Shown here piece by piece: positions 6,162 through 8,366 of a stretch of 8,366 nucleotides of DNA (positions are counted from its first letter, which is position 1; every line of letters begins with the position of its first letter). Below the pieces are notes generated by a model. It searched no databases. It worked only from the letters and a program-made list of their open reading frames with translations, and was not told the origin of the DNA. Source of the DNA: Planctomycetota bacterium (GTDB taxonomy: Bacteria; Planctomycetota; Planctomycetia; Planctomycetales; Planctomycetaceae); the NCBI GenBank assembly GCA_024278285.1, contig JAJRTM010000888.1, positions 1 through 8,366 on the forward strand, read 5' to 3'. A program made the position numbers and the translations under genes.

Positions 6162-6914
6162 TTACACTTCTGGTGGAACATCGGGCAGAACAGAAAATCG
6201 TGGGAGAACTCCCGCGGCTCTGTCTGGTTGAGGAAGTTCAATTTCTGGAACGGCTTTTTCCGGAGCAGGTGTTGCTTGCTGTGGCATTATATTGCCAGCG
6301 GGCTGAGCCTGGCAACTTGGACAATAGCTGCCGCCATATCCTTGATATCCGTTATGTTGAATGCCACGATTTCGATGCAAGCCGTGTCCACAGCGACCGC
6401 AAAAACGGTTATGCCAGGCGGCTGGGTGTGCTGGGCCGGGGACTCGCCAAGGCTGAGTTGTCCAGCTAGGAGCATGCTGATAATAATACCCAAGTTGCGA
6501 GGTATCGGTCGGCGTGTAAACCATGGGAGCATACGGTTGACCGTAACCAGCACCATTTCCGGACCAGTAATTCGGGTAATATTTTTGATATTGAACTCGT
6601 TGTCTTTGAATGATCACTTTGCCGGGAGCACACCAGCCAGTACCTGGCGACATACGTCTGCGGCGATTGCAATTGCCACACTGACCATAGCCATGACGAT
6701 CAACTCTCATCGAATACTGACAACTCGGACAACTTCCGAAATTAACTTGACCACTTTGGCAATGCGGGCAGTTATCCTGCACCGCTTGCGATTCTGGAAT
6801 TGGCTGGATGTGCTGATGACCGTCTTCGGCTCCAACAAATGCTGACTGAGTCAACAAGATCCCAAGGGTCAGTGAAAGAAACGTTTTCAGAGATATTCGT
6901 ATTGGCAAAAACAT
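6162..6914 (-). CDS. Secreted CxxC-rich protein of unknown function
   Basis: I do not recognise a named family. The 250-residue product has a Sec-type signal peptide: basic start with R6/K10, hydrophobic core about 12-27, likely cleavage after VGA at residue 29. The mature part carries five CxxC pairs, CPHC (49-52), CPSC (62-65), CGNC (79-82), CGRC (172-175) and CPSC (198-201), plus C95. These look like zinc-ribbon-style knuckles, or disulfides if the protein is truly extracytoplasmic. Between them is a Tyr/Gly/Pro-rich stretch (about 109-170); the tail from 205 is Pro- and Ala-rich and low in complexity. The ATG at 6912-6914 is preceded by AGGA (minus strand, 6924-6927). It is the last gene of a leftward three-gene cluster, 90 bases after its neighbour and just before a terminator. 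A 246-codon open frame on the other strand is a shadow. Confidence 0.8.
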   Translation of the reverse strand: MFLPIRISLKTFLSLTLGILLTQSAFVGAEDGHQHIQPIPESQAVQDNCPHCQSGQVNFGSCPSCQYSMRVDRHGYGQCGNCNRRRRMSPGTGWCAPGKVIIQRQRVQYQKYYPNYWSGNGAGYGQPYAPMVYTPTDTSQLGYYYQHAPSWTTQPWRVPGPAHPAAWHNRFCGRCGHGLHRNRGIQHNGYQGYGGSYCPSCQAQPAGNIMPQQATPAPEKAVPEIELPQPDRAAGVLPRFSVLPDVPPEV

Positions 6915-7004
6915 GGCTTGATGTCCTGTCGAGCTCTACTTATTCGCGATGACACATGATCAGAAACGGTATCAAAAACAGTTAACGTAAACGATATCGA
7001 GAAA

Positions 7005-7733
7005 TTATCGACCTGCTCCCTGCTGGCAACTGGGGCAGTAACCTGAAGGCGTTTGTCCGGGGTATCCGTAACCATTCCCATTACCTTGCAGACCAGTGGG
7101 AGCGTAATTTGAAATCGGTGTTAATCGGGAAGAAGGAACTCCCCAACTGTAGTTGTATTGGTGACGCACAACCGGTGCCAACGGGACAGACATCGGTACG
7201 TTGTATCCCTGGGCAGCGTGAACGTTACGATCACGATTATCGCAATGTTGAGGGTTGAGCGGATAAACCATTTGATATCTTCCAAAAGGTGGGCAACCTT
7301 TTCCGCCACATCCATTAGGAAGCCACCAACGATCTTTACCTCTTCCGTCTTGACCGCATTGACCACAGTAACGCCCCAGTCCTCTGCATCGAGAACAATG
7401 GACATTGAATTCACCGAAACTATCACATTGACGACTACGGCTAAACTTTGATTTCACCCGATCCCAGATACTTTGCTTACAAACTTTGCATCCACGAGAG
7501 TGAGTGCGGCATTGTTTACATTCACTGCAACTCTGACTGGAACCGCAAGATTCAGTGATACACTGCGTTTGCTGGATATCGGAATTAGTTTGATACCCCA
7601 CTTGTTGCACGTTCCCCTGTTCAGATATCGTCGGCAAAACGATCTCAGGAGCGTCAGCAAATAAACGCCCTGCATTCGAGGTGACAGCCACTACTGTTAG
7701 CAGCATTAATGTTTTTAGAGATACCTGAATCAT
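7005..7733 (-). CDS. Secreted Cys-rich protein of unknown function
   Basis: The 242-residue product has a signal peptide (MIQVSLKT, hydrophobic core about 9-21, cleavage near LFA or ADA at 26-28). The mature protein has 17 cysteines. A dense N-terminal block (58-85) contains CSECKQC and CKVC, followed by a basic linker (IWDRVKSKFSRSRQ). Then come CSRC (113-116), CGQC (123-126), C142 and C147. A Cys-poor middle segment with YPLNP, AAQGYNVPMSVPLAP and YSWGVPSSRLTPIS leads to a Gly/Tyr-rich tail ending in CPSC (233-236). I have the impression that the middle segment is conserved among planctomycete hypothetical proteins, but I cannot check this. The start ATG (7731-7733) has AGGA at 7741-7744 on the minus strand. 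The SLKT motif, the upstream GACAGGAC and the terminal CPSC are shared with the next gene leftward, which suggests duplication. Metal binding, disulfide-linked envelope structure or a scaffold role are all open. Confidence 0.82.
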   Translation of the reverse strand: MIQVSLKTLMLLTVVAVTSNAGRLFADAPEIVLPTISEQGNVQQVGYQTNSDIQQTQCITESCGSSQSCSECKQCRTHSRGCKVCKQSIWDRVKSKFSRSRQCDSFGEFNVHCSRCRGLGRYCGQCGQDGRGKDRWWLPNGCGGKGCPPFGRYQMVYPLNPQHCDNRDRNVHAAQGYNVPMSVPLAPVVRHQYNYSWGVPSSRLTPISNYAPTGLQGNGNGYGYPGQTPSGYCPSCQQGAGR

Positions 7734-7849
7734 GACTACGTCCTGTCAAAGAGTTTTGCCAAAGATTGTTCGGGGATAGCCCGCTCCCTGGGCTTACTGA
7801 AATTCCTACCTGCTTCGCTGACTCAACAATTTCATTTCATCGCATCGGC

Positions 7850-8366
7850 TTAACGAAACGGTGGGAAAGAGAAGAGTGGATTATGGGAACGATATTTCAC
7901 AGTCACTTCTGTTCCCTGCAACTCCCAGCGATCGTGCGAACGAACACCTTTGGGAGTAACAATCCAACCGCCACGCACTTTGTAATAAAAAGGTCCGTAC
8001 ATGGCACGATATGTATGTGGGTAAAGCATTTCATGTGGTGAAAATGCCTGGTTTGTAATCATTGTTCCACCAGAATATTGTGGCGTGTTCGGCTGTGGCG
8101 ATGGATACAGCGGAGCATTTTGTTGTGGATAACACTGGTAGGCACCGCCGTGGCCCGCTGGCCCCAACCTGGTAACATGGTTGCGATGCGGCCTGGAAAC
8201 CGGAATGACCCGATGCGAAGAGATTGGCCTCGCTTCGGTTGCCTGCGGAATTAACCCGGGCGCTTTTTGAATGGACCGTTTATGACTGACGATCCGCACA
8301 ACACCTGCATCGCCAGAAGCATCCGCCTGTTGTACTTCCTGAGCAGAAACAGGCATTTGATTCGCA
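7850..8366 (-). CDS. Exported protein of unknown function, 5' end beyond the window
   Basis: The reading frame remains open to the right edge of the window. An ATG at 8354-8356 would give 168 residues, but it lies in the context ANQMPVSAQEVQ, which looks like the region around a signal-peptidase cleavage site. The true start with the signal peptide is therefore probably outside the window. The first half is low-complexity, rich in Pro, Gln, His and Arg. The second half is compact and looks like a folded module: the segment from SPHEMLYPHTYRAMYG through FYYKVRGGWIVTPKGV to RWELQGTEVTVKYRS, rich in Tyr and Trp. It has a single Cys, unlike its two leftward neighbours. The stop is 116 bases before the next gene on the same strand, so co-transcription is plausible. 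No named family is recognised. Confidence 0.72.
   Translation of the reverse strand, partial: ANQMPVSAQEVQQADASGDAGVVRIVSHKRSIQKAPGLIPQATEARPISSHRVIPVSRPHRNHVTRLGPAGHGGAYQCYPQQNAPLYPSPQPNTPQYSGGTMITNQAFSPHEMLYPHTYRAMYGPFYYKVRGGWIVTPKGVRSHDRWELQGTEVTVKYRSHNPLFSFPPFR

Noticed and set aside
6105..6845. 246-codon plus-strand open frame
   Set aside because: It is opposite the CxxC-rich gene, which has a signal peptide, a Shine-Dalgarno site and regularly spaced CxxC motifs. The plus-strand product has no such features, and its start lies inside the terminator.
7778..7794. Small hairpin AGCCC-GCTCCCT-GGGCT between the two rightmost genes
   Set aside because: The 5-bp stem has no T-run and no GTAG-type tetranucleotide, so chance is sufficient.

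Overview
The window looks like a chromosomal segment of a member of the Planctomycetota, probably a Gimesia-like member of the Planctomycetaceae. This rests on the mid-range GC content, the Cys/Tyr/Gly-rich secreted proteins with a style I associate with this phylum, and the many structured intergenic repeats. No rRNA or other phylogenetic marker is present, so the assignment is an inference. Most of the genes are housekeeping genes, and I see no phage, CRISPR, toxin-antitoxin or defence locus.

Layout from left to right. Positions 1-183 are an AT-rich leader with no supported feature. ruvB (184-1245, +) encodes the Holliday-junction branch-migration ATPase. It converges on a FAD-dependent D-amino-acid dehydrogenase-like gene (1262-2527, -) with only 16 bases between the stops. 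A 378-base gap (2528-2905) follows and holds one single and one paired hairpin repeat. hslU (2906-4294, -) and hslV (4775-5347, -) encode the two halves of the HslUV ATP-dependent protease, but a 480-base gap packed with inverted hairpin pairs separates them. slyX (5548-5763, +) is divergent from hslV. The 398-base gap 5764-6161 contains a G10 tract, a further hairpin pair, a roughly 188-base inverted-repeat element that resembles a MITE, and a bidirectional intrinsic terminator. Three genes for small exported proteins then run leftward (6162-6914, 7005-7733 and 7850 to beyond the right edge). They form a probable co-oriented cluster that ends at that terminator.

How the genes work together. 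HslV (proteolytic dodecamer) and HslU (AAA+ unfoldase) form one machine; HslV carries a 14-residue basic propeptide before its catalytic Thr. The last three genes probably encode surface or periplasmic proteins of unknown function; two are rich in CxxC pairs and look like products of duplication.

The most interesting structure is non-coding. All three long gaps contain hairpins preceded by a GTAG, GTGG or GGAG tetranucleotide, mostly arranged as inverted pairs. The paired copies keep their stems while the bases change. This is the architecture of REP/BIME elements mobilised by RAYT (TnpA-REP) transposases, here in several sequence families within less than 3.3 kb.
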